Origin: Oscillospiraceae bacterium
GTDB taxonomy: Bacteria; Bacillota; Clostridia; Oscillospirales; Ruminococcaceae
Assembly (NCBI GenBank): GCA_020024615.1
Contig: JAHHTP010000003.1
Coordinates: 19,066-83,065, forward strand
Length of the DNA stretch: 64,000 nucleotides
Reading direction: 5' to 3'
The first letter of the stretch is position 1; each line of letters starts with the position of its first letter. Under the pieces are notes generated by a model. It saw only the letters and a list, made by a program, of their open reading frames with translations, ran no database searches and had not been told where the DNA came from. A program made the translations under genes and the position numbers. Shown piece after piece: positions 44,514-54,863 of the stretch.

Positions 44514-44655
44514 AAAAAGTCCCTCACTTTCTTCTTTTACTATACCACAGATCAAAACACAATACAAGCCCTCTTATGCTTGCAAAAATACCTCCCGCAA
44601 TTTCCATAAAAATCATGGGAGGTTATATTATGTATCAATATGGCAGCAGGCTGAA

Positions 44656-45258
44656 TTATTTTAAGAATAGTGCCGCCAACACCTCAGCACAGCCGTCTAT
44701 CCCCAGTCTAGAACTGTCCAGAACAACATCATAATTATCCATATCGTTCCATTTTTTCCGGGTGCAGAAAGCATAATAGTTTGCACGCTTTTTATTGAAT
44801 CGACGGCAGACAGATGCCACATCTTTTTCAGCAATACCATAATCTTTGATGATTCGCTGCTTTTTGCTCTCATTGTTTGCATGAATAAAAACGCGAAGAA
44901 CCCCTTCTTTATCTTTTAATGCATGGGAGGCACAATGTCCCACAAAAATAGCTGGACCATTTAAAGCCAGACTTTTAATCACACGAGTTTCCGCAACCCA
45001 AAGTTTTGCCTCTGGAGTTGCTAAATCCGGGTCTCCTGTCTGCGACTGGCTCATAACAAAAATCGAATAAAGAAAACTGCTGGAAATATTCTCTTCATAT
45101 TCTTCCAACTCTTGCAGCGAAACTTTGTGCTGATGCGCCACTGTTTCCATGATCTCCCTGCCATGACAGGAAATCCCGCATTTTTTAGCGGTTTCCACTG
45201 CAATTTTTGTACCGCCACTACCATATTCACGCTCAATGGTTATATATTTGAATTTCAT
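44656..45258 (-). CDS. cytidylate kinase-like protein
   Basis: A 200-residue P-loop protein of the cytidylate-kinase-like family. The P-loop is REYGSGGTKIA (close to GxxGxGKS but with G-G-T), and RRFNKKRANYYAF is the family's lid region. Similar proteins are common in Clostridia and often stand beside transporters; their substrate is not known. AAGGGAG precedes the ATG. Its start lies 12 bp after the second ABC exporter gene, so it probably belongs to that operon. Confidence 0.87.
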   Translation of the reverse strand: MKFKYITIEREYGSGGTKIAVETAKKCGISCHGREIMETVAHQHKVSLQELEEYEENISSSFLYSIFVMSQSQTGDPDLATPEAKLWVAETRVIKSLALNGPAIFVGHCASHALKDKEGVLRVFIHANNESKKQRIIKDYGIAEKDVASVCRRFNKKRANYYAFCTRKKWNDMDNYDVVLDSSRLGIDGCAEVLAALFLK

Positions 45259-45270
45259 TTTATCACTCCC

Positions 45271-47031
45271 TTAGACTGCCTTTTCAAACTGACTGTTATA
45301 CAGATCACAATAAAATCCGCCTTTTTCCATCAGGGTATCATGATTGCCGCTTTCGATAACATCGCCATCCTTCATCACCAGAATCAAATCAGAGTTCTTG
45401 ATGGTGGAAAGACGGTGCGCAATCACAAAGCTGGTCTTATCCTGCATCAGCACATCCATAGCACGCTGAATCATTATTTCGGTTCTGGTATCGACCGAAG
45501 AAGTTGCCTCATCCAAAATCAGCATCGGGCTGTTTTGCAACATTGCACGCGCAATGGTTAACAGCTGTTTCTGTCCAGCGGAAATCATCGTGCTGTCAGA
45601 CAGTTCGGTATCAAAACCATGCGGCAGAGAATGCACAAAATGCGACAATCCACAGGCCTTGCAGACGCGTTCCAATTGCTCATCGGTAATTCCTTCCATA
45701 TTGTACACCAGATTTTCCCGAACCGTGCCTTCAAACAGCCAGGTATCCTGCAATACCATACTAAACAGCTTATGGATATTCTCTCGCTTCAAATCAGAAG
45801 TCGGCACGCCATCAATCGAAATTGAACCGCTATTGACTTCAAAGAAACGCATCAACAGGTTAACCATCGTGGTTTTGCCTGCACCAGTCGGGCCGACAAT
45901 CGCAACCTTCTGTCCCGGTTTAACCTGAATAGAAAAATCCTTAATGATGATTTTATCCGGATGATCTGGGTAGCTAAAACGAACATGATTAAAAGATACT
46001 GCACCGTGAGCAGTCTGTAAAGCAGCCTGCTTGCTACTTTCATCCGATAATTCCTCGGTATTCAGGAAATCAAAGATACGGTCAGCAGATGCGGTTGCAG
46101 TTTGTAAATTGGACACACCCTGTGCAATTTGGGTCAGTGGAGCGGTAAACAGACGAACATACAAAATAAACGATATGATAACGCCAAAAGAAATGGTTCC
46201 ATTGATTGCAAGCATTGCGCCAACAACGCAGACAGCAACATAACCAATATTACCAATTACTGTCATAAGCGGCTGCATCACGCCGGATAAAAATTGAGAT
46301 TTCCAGTTTGCATCATAAACGGATTTATTCAGTTTTTTAAACTGCTCCTCTACTTTTCTACTGGCACGGGAAATGCGCAGCACCTCATGACCGGAATACA
46401 TCTCCTCAATAAATCCGTTTAATAAACCAAGTCTTTCCTGTCTTGCAACGAAGTACCGCTGAGAATGTCCCATGACCATCATAAGCAGCAACATACCAAC
46501 AAAAGTAACCCCCATAACACACAAAGCAAGCCGCCATTCGGTAATAAACATCATAATAAGACATCCGAAAAACTGTGCTGCTGCACTGATAATGCCCGGC
46601 AGACTGTTAGAAAGCCCCTGCTGCAAGGTCTGTACATCGTTGGTGATACGGCTTAACACATCACCCTGAGAAGTACGATTGAAATAGCTCATCGGTACAC
46701 GGTTGATCTTTTCAGATAAATCACCGCGCATCATCTTAGAGGTTTCTAGTGTGACGGTTGCCATAATATAATGCTGTACAAATGTAAACACTGCACTTAA
46801 CAGATAGATGACCACAAGGGTAATGCCAATTTTACCGATCGCTGTAAGGTCAATTTCACCTGCCAGACCTTTTTGCATCAGGTTGGTCATTTTACCAATC
46901 TGATCTGGTCCAACAATGGTCAGAACTGCACCCACAGCAGCCAGTATCAACGCAAAAATCACAATCGGAATGCTGCTTTTCATATAGCCAAACACCTGGT
47001 TTAAGGCTGTAAATATATTCTTTTTCTTCAT
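45271..47031 (-). CDS. ABC exporter half-transporter (second subunit)
   Basis: A 586-residue protein with six membrane helices (about 1-320) and an ATPase domain: Walker A GPTGAGKTT, signature ISAGQKQLL (noncanonical, S-A-G-Q in place of S-G-G-Q), Walker B LILDEATSSVD, H-loop IAHRLST. It likely forms a heterodimer with the upstream half-transporter, as in LmrCD/BmrCD multidrug exporters. The start at 47031 follows AGAGGGAAAG; the frame to 47091 would overlap the previous gene. Confidence 0.9.
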   Translation of the reverse strand: MKKKNIFTALNQVFGYMKSSIPIVIFALILAAVGAVLTIVGPDQIGKMTNLMQKGLAGEIDLTAIGKIGITLVVIYLLSAVFTFVQHYIMATVTLETSKMMRGDLSEKINRVPMSYFNRTSQGDVLSRITNDVQTLQQGLSNSLPGIISAAAQFFGCLIMMFITEWRLALCVMGVTFVGMLLLMMVMGHSQRYFVARQERLGLLNGFIEEMYSGHEVLRISRASRKVEEQFKKLNKSVYDANWKSQFLSGVMQPLMTVIGNIGYVAVCVVGAMLAINGTISFGVIISFILYVRLFTAPLTQIAQGVSNLQTATASADRIFDFLNTEELSDESSKQAALQTAHGAVSFNHVRFSYPDHPDKIIIKDFSIQVKPGQKVAIVGPTGAGKTTMVNLLMRFFEVNSGSISIDGVPTSDLKRENIHKLFSMVLQDTWLFEGTVRENLVYNMEGITDEQLERVCKACGLSHFVHSLPHGFDTELSDSTMISAGQKQLLTIARAMLQNSPMLILDEATSSVDTRTEIMIQRAMDVLMQDKTSFVIAHRLSTIKNSDLILVMKDGDVIESGNHDTLMEKGGFYCDLYNSQFEKAV

Positions 47032-47047
47032 GATGCTTTCCCTCTCT

Positions 47048-48805
47048 TTACGCCAGTTCCGACTCGGAAAACTGGGACATCGCGATTTCACGATAAACCG
47101 AACAATTCTTCATCAGATCCTCATGTCTGCCTTTTCCAACAATCCGTCCCTCATCCAGTACCAGGATCTGATTGGCATGACGAATGGTGCTAATACGCTG
47201 GGCAACAATGATTTTGGTGGTATCTGTAAGCGTTTCATTCAAGCCCGCACGAAGCGATGCATCGGTACGGTAATCCAAGGCAGAGAAAGAGTCATCAAAA
47301 ATCAGAATTTCTGCTTTTCGTGCCAATGCCCGCGCAATCGAAAGACGCTGCTTCTGACCGCCTGATACATTTCGACCGCCCTGCGCAATCTGGTATTTTG
47401 AACCACCTTCCAGTTTGCTTACAAATTCGGATGCCTGTGCCAAAGAGATTGCCTGCTGGATATCGGCATCAGTAGTTTCCTGCTGACTCTCGCCGAATGT
47501 GATATTATCTTCAATCGTACCAGAGAACAGAACCGCTTTCTGTGTGACATATCCAAGCTTGTTATAAAGTCCGTCAAAGGAATATTCTTTGACATTGACG
47601 CCGTCTACCAGCACTTCACCTTTGGTCGCATCGTAGAAACGGGCAATCAAACTGATGAGCGTTGTTTTGCCGCTGCCAGTGGCACCGATAATCGCAAGTG
47701 TCTCCCCTTTATTTACCTTAAAGTCCACATCAATCAGATCATCCTCGGCAGCACCTGGGTAACGGAAGGTGACATTCTTAAATTCAACAGTACCGATTTC
47801 TTTTCCATCGGTTTTGACACCTTCTTCAATGCTTGCATGGGTATCCAAAACCTGATTGATACGCTCGGCAGAAACCTGTGCAGCCGGAAGCATCATAAAA
47901 ATCATAACCAGCATCATAAAGGACATGACAACATAGGTCGCATAGGTACTGAATACCACCACTTCACTGAACATGGTCAGTCTGGCTGCTGTATCTGCTG
48001 CTGGAATGCCGGCAATCAGCACGGCACCCAACCAGAAAATACAAAGAGACAGACCGTTCATACCAAGGCCCATAATCGGCTGCATTGCAGCAAAGGTACG
48101 CTGATTTTTCAGCTGTGTATTCTTCATCTGTGTATTGGTCTTATCAAATTTCTGATTCTGATAATCCTCGGCATTAAAGGCATGTACAACATTGATACCA
48201 GTGAGATTTTCACGGGCAATGCGGTTGATCTTATCGGTTAATTTCTGTACAATACGAAAGCGAGGCAGAACAGTGGAAACAATGATGGCAACGGACAGAC
48301 AGATTGCGACAACAAATCCGGCTGTAACCGCAGAAAGTTCCCAGCTCTTACCCAAAATTTTGATAATCGCCCATACAGCCATAACCGGTGATTTGATCAG
48401 TGCTTGCAAGCCCATAACAATCATCATCTGAATCTGGGTAATGTCGTTTGTCGTACGCGTAATCAAACTTGGAACGGAGAACGAAAGCATTTCCTGCTGT
48501 CCCAAACCGATTACATGTTTAAACAGATCCTCTCCAACCCAATAGGTAAAACCAGAAGCTGCCTTTGCAGACAGATAACCGCAGGCAACACATAAAACAG
48601 CACTTGCCAGCGTACATAGCAGCATGGAAAAACCTGTTTTCCAGATGTCAGCCATTTCACTCCCCGGCGTCTGAATCAAAACAGTCAGTTCACTCATATA
48701 ATCTGGTAATTTTAAGTCAAAATAAATTTGACCTAAAAGAAATACGGCACAAATAAGGCACATGAGAACCTCTTTGCTCCGCATTCGTTTTAATAATTTT
48801 AGCAT
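47048..48805 (-). CDS. ABC exporter half-transporter (first subunit)
   Basis: A 585-residue half-transporter: membrane domain about 1-320, then Walker A GATGSGKTT, signature VSGGQKQRLS, and FDDSFSALD in place of the catalytic glutamate (D-D rather than D-E). The Asp substitution is characteristic of the degenerate site of heterodimeric exporters, and the Q-loop and AQRIST switch region also differ (Q instead of H). Pairs with the gene 16 bp downstream. AAAGGAGG precedes the ATG. Confidence 0.92.
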   Translation of the reverse strand: MLKLLKRMRSKEVLMCLICAVFLLGQIYFDLKLPDYMSELTVLIQTPGSEMADIWKTGFSMLLCTLASAVLCVACGYLSAKAASGFTYWVGEDLFKHVIGLGQQEMLSFSVPSLITRTTNDITQIQMMIVMGLQALIKSPVMAVWAIIKILGKSWELSAVTAGFVVAICLSVAIIVSTVLPRFRIVQKLTDKINRIARENLTGINVVHAFNAEDYQNQKFDKTNTQMKNTQLKNQRTFAAMQPIMGLGMNGLSLCIFWLGAVLIAGIPAADTAARLTMFSEVVVFSTYATYVVMSFMMLVMIFMMLPAAQVSAERINQVLDTHASIEEGVKTDGKEIGTVEFKNVTFRYPGAAEDDLIDVDFKVNKGETLAIIGATGSGKTTLISLIARFYDATKGEVLVDGVNVKEYSFDGLYNKLGYVTQKAVLFSGTIEDNITFGESQQETTDADIQQAISLAQASEFVSKLEGGSKYQIAQGGRNVSGGQKQRLSIARALARKAEILIFDDSFSALDYRTDASLRAGLNETLTDTTKIIVAQRISTIRHANQILVLDEGRIVGKGRHEDLMKNCSVYREIAMSQFSESELA

Positions 48806-49216
48806 AATAAAATCCTCCTTTTATTGCTATCCGCTTTCCATACCCTTATGAAGCATATTCATATTTTAAACAATTACTTCAAAATAATTCTAGAATTCCC
48901 TGCATTTTTCTTCCCACAATCCCCACATTAGACTGTGGAAAAAAAGCTTCTGTATCCCCCATCCTTTTTTAATATATGCACCATACAGATGTTCCTCCTA
49001 GAAACTTTAACATTAAATTGTTCAAATATAAACCATTTAATAGTATACCTCTATCCTATGAAAAATACAATAAACCAAAAATGACCTGTTTGTTAATCTT
49101 TTTAAAAGCAAAATGGCACCGCCAAAAAGCGATGCCACTTTATCAAAATGCTATTTTTAAAATGACCTGCACAACTCATATGATGCTATTACGCAGCTTG
49201 CACATTTTGATCCTGA
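48806..49216. other. 411-bp gene-free stretch
   Basis: AT-rich, with no credible ORF on either strand. It holds the terminator of the copper ATPase gene (49114-49137) and presumably the promoter of the ABC exporter operon on the right-to-left strand near 48810-48890, which I could not define. Confidence 0.5.
49111..49137 (-). terminator. terminator of the copper ATPase
   Basis: TGGCATCGC (49137-49129) pairs with GCGGTGCCA (49122-49114) with one wobble, followed by TTTTGCTTTT on the minus strand. Confidence 0.75.
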
Positions 49217-49474
49217 TTATTTTTTTCCGAACAGAGAAAAGCCCTTTTTCTGGTCAGCATTTTCAACACCTAAAAATGTATAGCCACCTGCTTCAATTAC
49301 GGTTTTGAAAGCATCGTCCTGTACATCCGAGGTCAAAGTCACAACAGCGTTTGCTTTTTTATGGCTAACTTCTGCCGATGCTACTTCTGGCATCTCCTCT
49401 AACATTCCTTTTACTTTTGCTTCGCAGTGCGAACACATCATGCCTTTGATCTTGATTGTTTTTTTAAGTTCCAT
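49217..49474 (-). other. possible internal translation start giving CopZ-like chaperone
   Basis: Inside the CopA gene, AAAAGGAG (49491-49484) is spaced 9 bp from an in-frame ATG (49474-49472). Translation from it would give an 85-residue protein MELKKTIKIKGMMCSHC... equal in size and motif to CopZ copper chaperones. The fused protein and the internal product share one frame. Not proven; an internal start is the simplest reading. Confidence 0.5.
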
Positions 49475-51751
49475 AGTATTGATCTCCTTTTGTTCTTCCT
49501 GTTTATTGTGATATAATTTTATAAAATTCAGACGCAGTGCATTGGAAACAACCAGTACGCTTGACAGGCTCATCGCAGCCGCACCAAACATCGGATTCAA
49601 GCTCCAGTTCAGCAGAGAAGTAAATACACCTGCCGCCAGCGGAATGCCAATTATATTATACCCAAATGCCCAGCCTAAATTTTCCTTAATATTACGGATA
49701 ACCGAACGACTTAATTTAATCGCCGATGCCACATCAGTCAGCCTGCTTTTCATCAGAACGATATCTGCGGAATCCATGGCAATATCGGTTCCGCTGCCAA
49801 CTGCAATACCAATATCTGCTCTTGTCAATGCCGGTGCATCGTTGATTCCATCGCCGACCATAATGACCCTGCCCTCTTGTTGCAGTTTGCGGATAACCTG
49901 TTCCTTATCTCCCGGAAGAACATCCGCAATCACCTCATCCACACCAGCAAGCTTTCCGATTGCCGCCGCGGTTTTGCTGTTGTCGCCGGTCAGCATAATA
50001 ACCTTCATGCCCATCTTTTTCAGTTCTGCAATCGCCTGGGCACTATCCTCTTTAATCACATCTGCTACCGCAATCATACCCAGGAATCGGTCGTTTTTAG
50101 CAAAAAACAGTGGCGTTTTTCCTTCCTGAGCCAACTCATCTGCTCTTTGCAGCATATTCTGCGCAATATCTGTCTCATTTTTTATCAGCTGACGATTACC
50201 GCCGCGCAGGATATCTTTGCCGACTGCTGCGGTAACACCGTTTCCAGCAAGTGCTTCAAAAGAGTCTGTATGCACAAAAGCAATCTTCTGCTCCTCTGCA
50301 TACTGCATAATTGCCTTTGCAAGCGGATGCTCACTATTCTGCTCCAACGATGCAGCTGTTTCCAGCAGCTCCTTCTGATTGGGCATATCAGAGCATACAA
50401 TATCGGTTACTCGTGGTTGCCCCAATGTGATGGTTCCGGTTTTATCCAGCGCAATGGTTTTTACCTTTCCAGTCACCTCAAGTGCTGTTGCTGTCTTAAA
50501 CAGGATGCCGTTTTTTGCACCCACACCGCTACCGACCATGATAGCAACTGGAGTTGCAAGTCCCAATGCACACGGACAACTGATAACCAGAACTGAAATG
50601 GCTCTTGCCAGTGCATAACCAAATTCTGCGCCTAAAATCATCCATACAATCAGCGTAACCGCTGCAATACAAAGCACAATCGGCACAAACACGCCAGATA
50701 CCTTATCCGCAATCTTGGCAATCGGTGCCTTGCTGGATGCCGCATCGTTAACCACCTGAATGATCTGCGAAAGGGTGGTATCTACGCCAACTCGCTGCGC
50801 TTCACATTCCAGATAGCCCGACTGATTGATGGTTCCAGCAGATACCGTATCCCCCGACTCCTTATCCACTGGCAGACTCTCACCGGTTAAAGCCGATTCA
50901 TCCACACTACTAATTCCCTTGCAGACAATACCGTCCACCGGAATGCTTTCACCCGGACGAACCGCAAACAGATCACCTTTTTTTACCTGCTCAACCGGTA
51001 CAGTGACTGCCTGTCCATCTTTGAGCAAAACAGCTGTCTGCGGTGCTAATTTCATTAGCGATTTCAAAGCATTTGTAGTCTTACCCTTTGCCTTGGATTC
51101 CAAAAGCTTGCCAACCGTAATCAGCGTTAATACCATTGCCGCCGATTCAAAATACAGCTCATGTAAAAAGACATGGGCACTGTGGGCGTCATGATACTGC
51201 GCCATAACAAGCAGTGCTACCGTGCTGTATGCAAAGGCAGCAAACGAACCGATCGAAACAAGGGTATCCATATTGGGAGATCGATGCATCAATCCCTTTA
51301 TGCCGCTGATAAAGAATTTCTGGTTAATTACCATGATAATGCCAGTGAGCAGCATCTGTAAAATACCGACGGTTATAGGGTTTTCGGTAAAATATCCCGG
51401 AAGCGGGAATCCGAACATGGTATATCCCATCGAAAAATACATCAGAATCATCAAAAACGCAATCGAAGTATACAATCTTACTTTCAATTTTCCGTATTCT
51501 TTATTCTGTGAATCTTCCTTTATCTCGGTATTATCTTTTGGAGCAGCATCGGCATCATGCAACGATGCGCCGTATCCAGCATCCGAAACCGCCTGTACAA
51601 CTATTTCTGGTGAAACTGCGCCTTCTATCGTCATCGAATTGGTCAGCAGATTGACCGAACAGGATTCAATGCCATCCAGCTTGGAAACAGCTTTTTCTAC
51701 CCTTGCGCTGCATGCTGCACAACTCATGCCTGTAATATCGTATTTTTCCAT
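49217..51751 (-). CDS. copA: copper-translocating P1B-type ATPase with fused C-terminal CopZ-like domain
   Basis: An 844-residue copper exporter. Residues 1-70 are an HMA metal-binding domain (GMSCAAC). The core has eight helices with the CPC ion motif, TGES, the phosphorylated Asp in DKTGT and GDGINDAP. The last 85 residues are a second HMA domain (GMMCSHC), separated by a charged KQEEQKE linker. The start at 51751 follows AAGGAGG by 6 bp. An internal ribosome site and in-frame ATG at the linker could produce the C-terminal domain alone (see 49217-49474). No CsoR-type regulator is next to it. Confidence 0.94.
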   Translation of the reverse strand: MEKYDITGMSCAACSARVEKAVSKLDGIESCSVNLLTNSMTIEGAVSPEIVVQAVSDAGYGASLHDADAAPKDNTEIKEDSQNKEYGKLKVRLYTSIAFLMILMYFSMGYTMFGFPLPGYFTENPITVGILQMLLTGIIMVINQKFFISGIKGLMHRSPNMDTLVSIGSFAAFAYSTVALLVMAQYHDAHSAHVFLHELYFESAAMVLTLITVGKLLESKAKGKTTNALKSLMKLAPQTAVLLKDGQAVTVPVEQVKKGDLFAVRPGESIPVDGIVCKGISSVDESALTGESLPVDKESGDTVSAGTINQSGYLECEAQRVGVDTTLSQIIQVVNDAASSKAPIAKIADKVSGVFVPIVLCIAAVTLIVWMILGAEFGYALARAISVLVISCPCALGLATPVAIMVGSGVGAKNGILFKTATALEVTGKVKTIALDKTGTITLGQPRVTDIVCSDMPNQKELLETAASLEQNSEHPLAKAIMQYAEEQKIAFVHTDSFEALAGNGVTAAVGKDILRGGNRQLIKNETDIAQNMLQRADELAQEGKTPLFFAKNDRFLGMIAVADVIKEDSAQAIAELKKMGMKVIMLTGDNSKTAAAIGKLAGVDEVIADVLPGDKEQVIRKLQQEGRVIMVGDGINDAPALTRADIGIAVGSGTDIAMDSADIVLMKSRLTDVASAIKLSRSVIRNIKENLGWAFGYNIIGIPLAAGVFTSLLNWSLNPMFGAAAMSLSSVLVVSNALRLNFIKLYHNKQEEQKEINTMELKKTIKIKGMMCSHCEAKVKGMLEEMPEVASAEVSHKKANAVVTLTSDVQDDAFKTVIEAGGYTFLGVENADQKKGFSLFGKK

Positions 51752-52008
51752 TTCATGCCTCCTTAATTTGTTATGATACATTTATTGTATCATTTAAACG
51801 ATCTTTTTTCAATAGTGGTTAGCCAAAACAAACTTTTTTTCTTTGATCTAAATTATTTTTCCTCTTTCCAGCAAAATAGACTATATACTCCCCTTGATTC
51901 ATGCTATCATACACTTAACATAAACCGGGATAGTTGGAAAAAAATCTTCATATAAAGACACCCGGTTTGAAAGACTATTCCACTTAATCCTGCAAATCAA
52001 AAATATAA

Positions 52009-52036
52009 GGAGGTATCCGTTTTTGGATACCTCCTC
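52009..52036 (-). terminator. terminator of the AIM24 gene
   Basis: A perfect 11-bp stem AGGAGGTATCC/GGATACCTCCT on both strands; on the minus strand TATATTTTT follows. The 51752-52008 gap upstream of it is AT-rich without features I can support. Confidence 0.85.
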
Positions 52037-52071
52037 TTTTAATATTTCTCTGATATGCTTTTTACCAAAAC

Positions 52072-52842
52072 TTATCCGATGCCTCTTGTAACCGGTGCCA
52101 TCAGTACTTTACCAGTTCCGCGATATACATTAACCAGACCCTCGCCCGATGCGGCAGAACCGACAAGCGATTTACCAGAACGCTCGACAGTAAAGTTCAG
52201 ACTTCCGCTCCATGCAATCGCCATATTACCGTCTATTTTAAGTACATCGTTATCCAGCGTAATTTCCACCAGTTCTTCTTTCGGACAGTCCGATTCCAGG
52301 CAGAGTGTACCATTACCGACAATACCGAGATTAAACAAACCTTCATTTCCAGCAAGCGCGGAAGAAAAATTGGAACGAGCCACCAGCTTATGCTTCAATG
52401 TAGATTCACATGCAAGAAACAGACCATCATCCAACACAATCGAACCATTCCACTCTGCTACATCCAGAAGAATGATATGCTTATAGGTCGGCTCCAGAAC
52501 CAGAACACCATTGCCAGTATATTCTGGTTTGATTGCAGATTCGCCTGTAACCGAACCACGAATTGCCTTGCCGAACAAATCGCCGATTCCTTTTACACCG
52601 GTAGTAGCATTCACATCACCGACTGTCCACTGCATAGCACCCGCCTGAACCGTCACATCTGATTTACTCAAATCGCAGATAACCTGGCGTTTACGCACAT
52701 TCATTTTATTGCAGTAATATGCAATCATTGCTTCAGACGGAGAAACGCTTAGATCTCTCTGATATTCTATAACAGAAAAAGCACCGAGCGTTGACAGAAT
52801 TTTGACATCATCATTGTTCGTAAAATTCTTTACCTGATACAT
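52072..52842 (-). CDS. AIM24 family protein
   Basis: A 256-residue beta-rich protein matching the AIM24 (PF01987) pattern: MQWTVGDVNATT, then LFGKAIRGSVTGES, GLFLACEST and GLFNLGIVGNGT. Cytosolic; no signal peptide. AIM24 proteins form tryptophan-RNA-binding-attenuator-like beta sandwiches, and their bacterial function is unknown. AAAGGCAGG precedes the ATG. Single gene. Confidence 0.88.
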   Translation of the reverse strand: MYQVKNFTNNDDVKILSTLGAFSVIEYQRDLSVSPSEAMIAYYCNKMNVRKRQVICDLSKSDVTVQAGAMQWTVGDVNATTGVKGIGDLFGKAIRGSVTGESAIKPEYTGNGVLVLEPTYKHIILLDVAEWNGSIVLDDGLFLACESTLKHKLVARSNFSSALAGNEGLFNLGIVGNGTLCLESDCPKEELVEITLDNDVLKIDGNMAIAWSGSLNFTVERSGKSLVGSAASGEGLVNVYRGTGKVLMAPVTRGIG

Positions 52843-53064
52843 AATAAACCTGCCTTTCTTTGGCTATCATTTTCATGATATAATCCCTGATTTCAATAAA
52901 TTTATCTGGTATGCTCATTATATCATATCAAATACAATATATCAACTACTGATACAAATAAAAGAAAAAACTGACACCGTCTTACGAACTTTTTCGGTTT
53001 ATCACACCGAAATGTTATCAGAATTTTAGAATGCTTATTATATTGCCTACATTTTCATGCATTC

Positions 53065-54501
53065 TTATACCATAACCTCATCTGACTGATTTGGATCATC
53101 AGAAGCCACAAACTCAGTCTTTTTCTTCTCCACCTCCGATTCGGCACAGTCATACTTCCAGTTCCAAGGATTTTTCCTGTAAATTCTATCCACAAACGGA
53201 ATAAAAATGGAAAGTATACCACAAAACGCCAAAGCCCAGCAATACCACAAATTCGGAATAATATCCGTTGGGGAAATCATAATGTGTAAAGAATTGGTTA
53301 AGGATGTGGCAATTAGCAACTGCGCACCATATGGAATGATGCCTTGAAATACACAGGAAAATATATCCAGAAGCGATGCGGTTCGACGGGGATCAACCTG
53401 ATATTCACGACTAATATCCTTAGACATATCGCCACTGACAACGATTGCAACGGTATTGTTCGCCGTAGCACAATCCGCTAAAGAAACCAGTGCAGCAATT
53501 CCCAGCTGAGCAGATTTCTTGCCCTTAATCATCTTTTTCAGTTTCTCAATCAGCCAGACGATGCCGCCGTTATGTGCCACCATTGCAGACATTCCACCGC
53601 ATAACAGTGTTAAAAAGAATACTTCGTTCATGCCAGTAAAACCTGTCCAGATGCTCTGTGCAAAATTAAAAACATCCAGAGAACCTGTCATAAATCCAAT
53701 GCCACCAGCCGCAAAAATGCCCAGCGTCAATACCAAGAACACATTCATACCAACCAGAGCCAAAACCAGCACCAACAGATATGGGATTACTTTAATAAAA
53801 CTGAATTCATAGGTTTCCATAACAGGCACTACCTCAGAATGTCCCACAATCAGTAAAATCACAATGGTAACCAGTGCCGCTGGCAAAGCAATGAAAAAGT
53901 TTACACGGAACTTATCACGCATTTCACAACCTTGTGAACGGGTAGCAGCTATGGTAGTATCGGAAATCATAGACAGGTTATCACCAAACATTGCACCGCC
54001 TACACAAGCACCCAGCATCAGTGGCACGCTCAAACCACTCTTATCTGCAACACCGACTGCAATCGGGACAATAGCACTGATGGTGCCCATAGAACTGCCG
54101 GTTGCAGTGCCCATAAATGCTGAAATGATAAACATACCCACTGTCAGAAACTTAACTGGAACCAAATTCAATCCCAAATTGATGGTGGCATCCAAACCAC
54201 CCATCGCTGTGGCCACACTGGAAAATGCACCTGCCAACAGATAAATCACCAGCATGGTTAAAACATCTTCATTTGCTGCACCTTTGGAAAATATGCGAAA
54301 ACGCTCTGTAATACTTCCTTTGGTCATTATAAAAGCCAACAGTACCGCAAGAAACATAGCAGTAACCGAAGGAAATTTATAAAAAGCCATTTCAACGCCC
54401 TTATGCTGTAAAATCAAACCTGCCCCAAGGTAGATTGCAACAAATACAACAAAAGGCAGCAATGCCCATCCATTGCCTTTTTTTGTCAAGGAATGCTTCA
54501 T
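53065..54501 (-). CDS. NhaC-family Na+/H+ antiporter
   Basis: A 478-residue membrane antiporter with about twelve helices. Conserved blocks: SAFMGTATGSSMGT, GACVGGAMFGDNLSMISDT and SLADCATANNTVA. The class exchanges cytosolic Na+ (or in relatives amino acids such as malate-lactate) for H+. AAGGAG lies 6 bp before the ATG at 54501, preferred over the frame start 54531. A weak hairpin (52992-53012) follows. Single gene. Confidence 0.88.
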   Translation of the reverse strand: MKHSLTKKGNGWALLPFVVFVAIYLGAGLILQHKGVEMAFYKFPSVTAMFLAVLLAFIMTKGSITERFRIFSKGAANEDVLTMLVIYLLAGAFSSVATAMGGLDATINLGLNLVPVKFLTVGMFIISAFMGTATGSSMGTISAIVPIAVGVADKSGLSVPLMLGACVGGAMFGDNLSMISDTTIAATRSQGCEMRDKFRVNFFIALPAALVTIVILLIVGHSEVVPVMETYEFSFIKVIPYLLVLVLALVGMNVFLVLTLGIFAAGGIGFMTGSLDVFNFAQSIWTGFTGMNEVFFLTLLCGGMSAMVAHNGGIVWLIEKLKKMIKGKKSAQLGIAALVSLADCATANNTVAIVVSGDMSKDISREYQVDPRRTASLLDIFSCVFQGIIPYGAQLLIATSLTNSLHIMISPTDIIPNLWYCWALAFCGILSIFIPFVDRIYRKNPWNWKYDCAESEVEKKKTEFVASDDPNQSDEVMV

Positions 54502-54764
54502 GTTTTTCTCCTTTATGATAACATTTTTCACCTACATCATTGTTTCAGCGAAATCTTTATTTTCATATTATAACATTTAAACCATAAATCGTCAATAATT
54601 CTAAATAATAGAATTTATGTATGAATGGGGAGAGAAATATATTGATGAACGCTTTGAATTGACAAATTCCCAATGTTTAACTCCAAACGAATAATAGGAA
54701 ACATCATAACCTCAACAAATTTGTTGGGGTCGCATTTTTATTTTTAGAAATTTTATAAAAAGGG

Positions 54765-54793
54765 TTGACAAATTAAGATTACTGATGTAAACT
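54765..54793 (+). promoter_or_regulatory. promoter of the BlaI/M56 operon
   Basis: TTGACA (54765-54770) and TAAACT (54788-54793) with 17-bp spacing; operators overlap it. The rest of 54502-54764 is AT-rich and holds nothing else I can support. Confidence 0.75.
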
Positions 54794-54821
54794 AAAATTG
54801 AGATTACAATAGTAATCTCAA
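54776..54821 (+). promoter_or_regulatory. double BlaI-type operator
   Basis: Two dyads of the form TTAC-4-GTAA: 54779-54790 overlaps the -10, and 54804-54815 lies within a perfect 10-bp-arm palindrome (54798-54821) just past the transcription start. Their centres are 25 bp apart. This placement fits autorepression by the BlaI-like product. Confidence 0.75.
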
Positions 54822-54863
54822 CATAAACTTGTATCACCAAAGTATTTTAACGGGGGGAATTTT

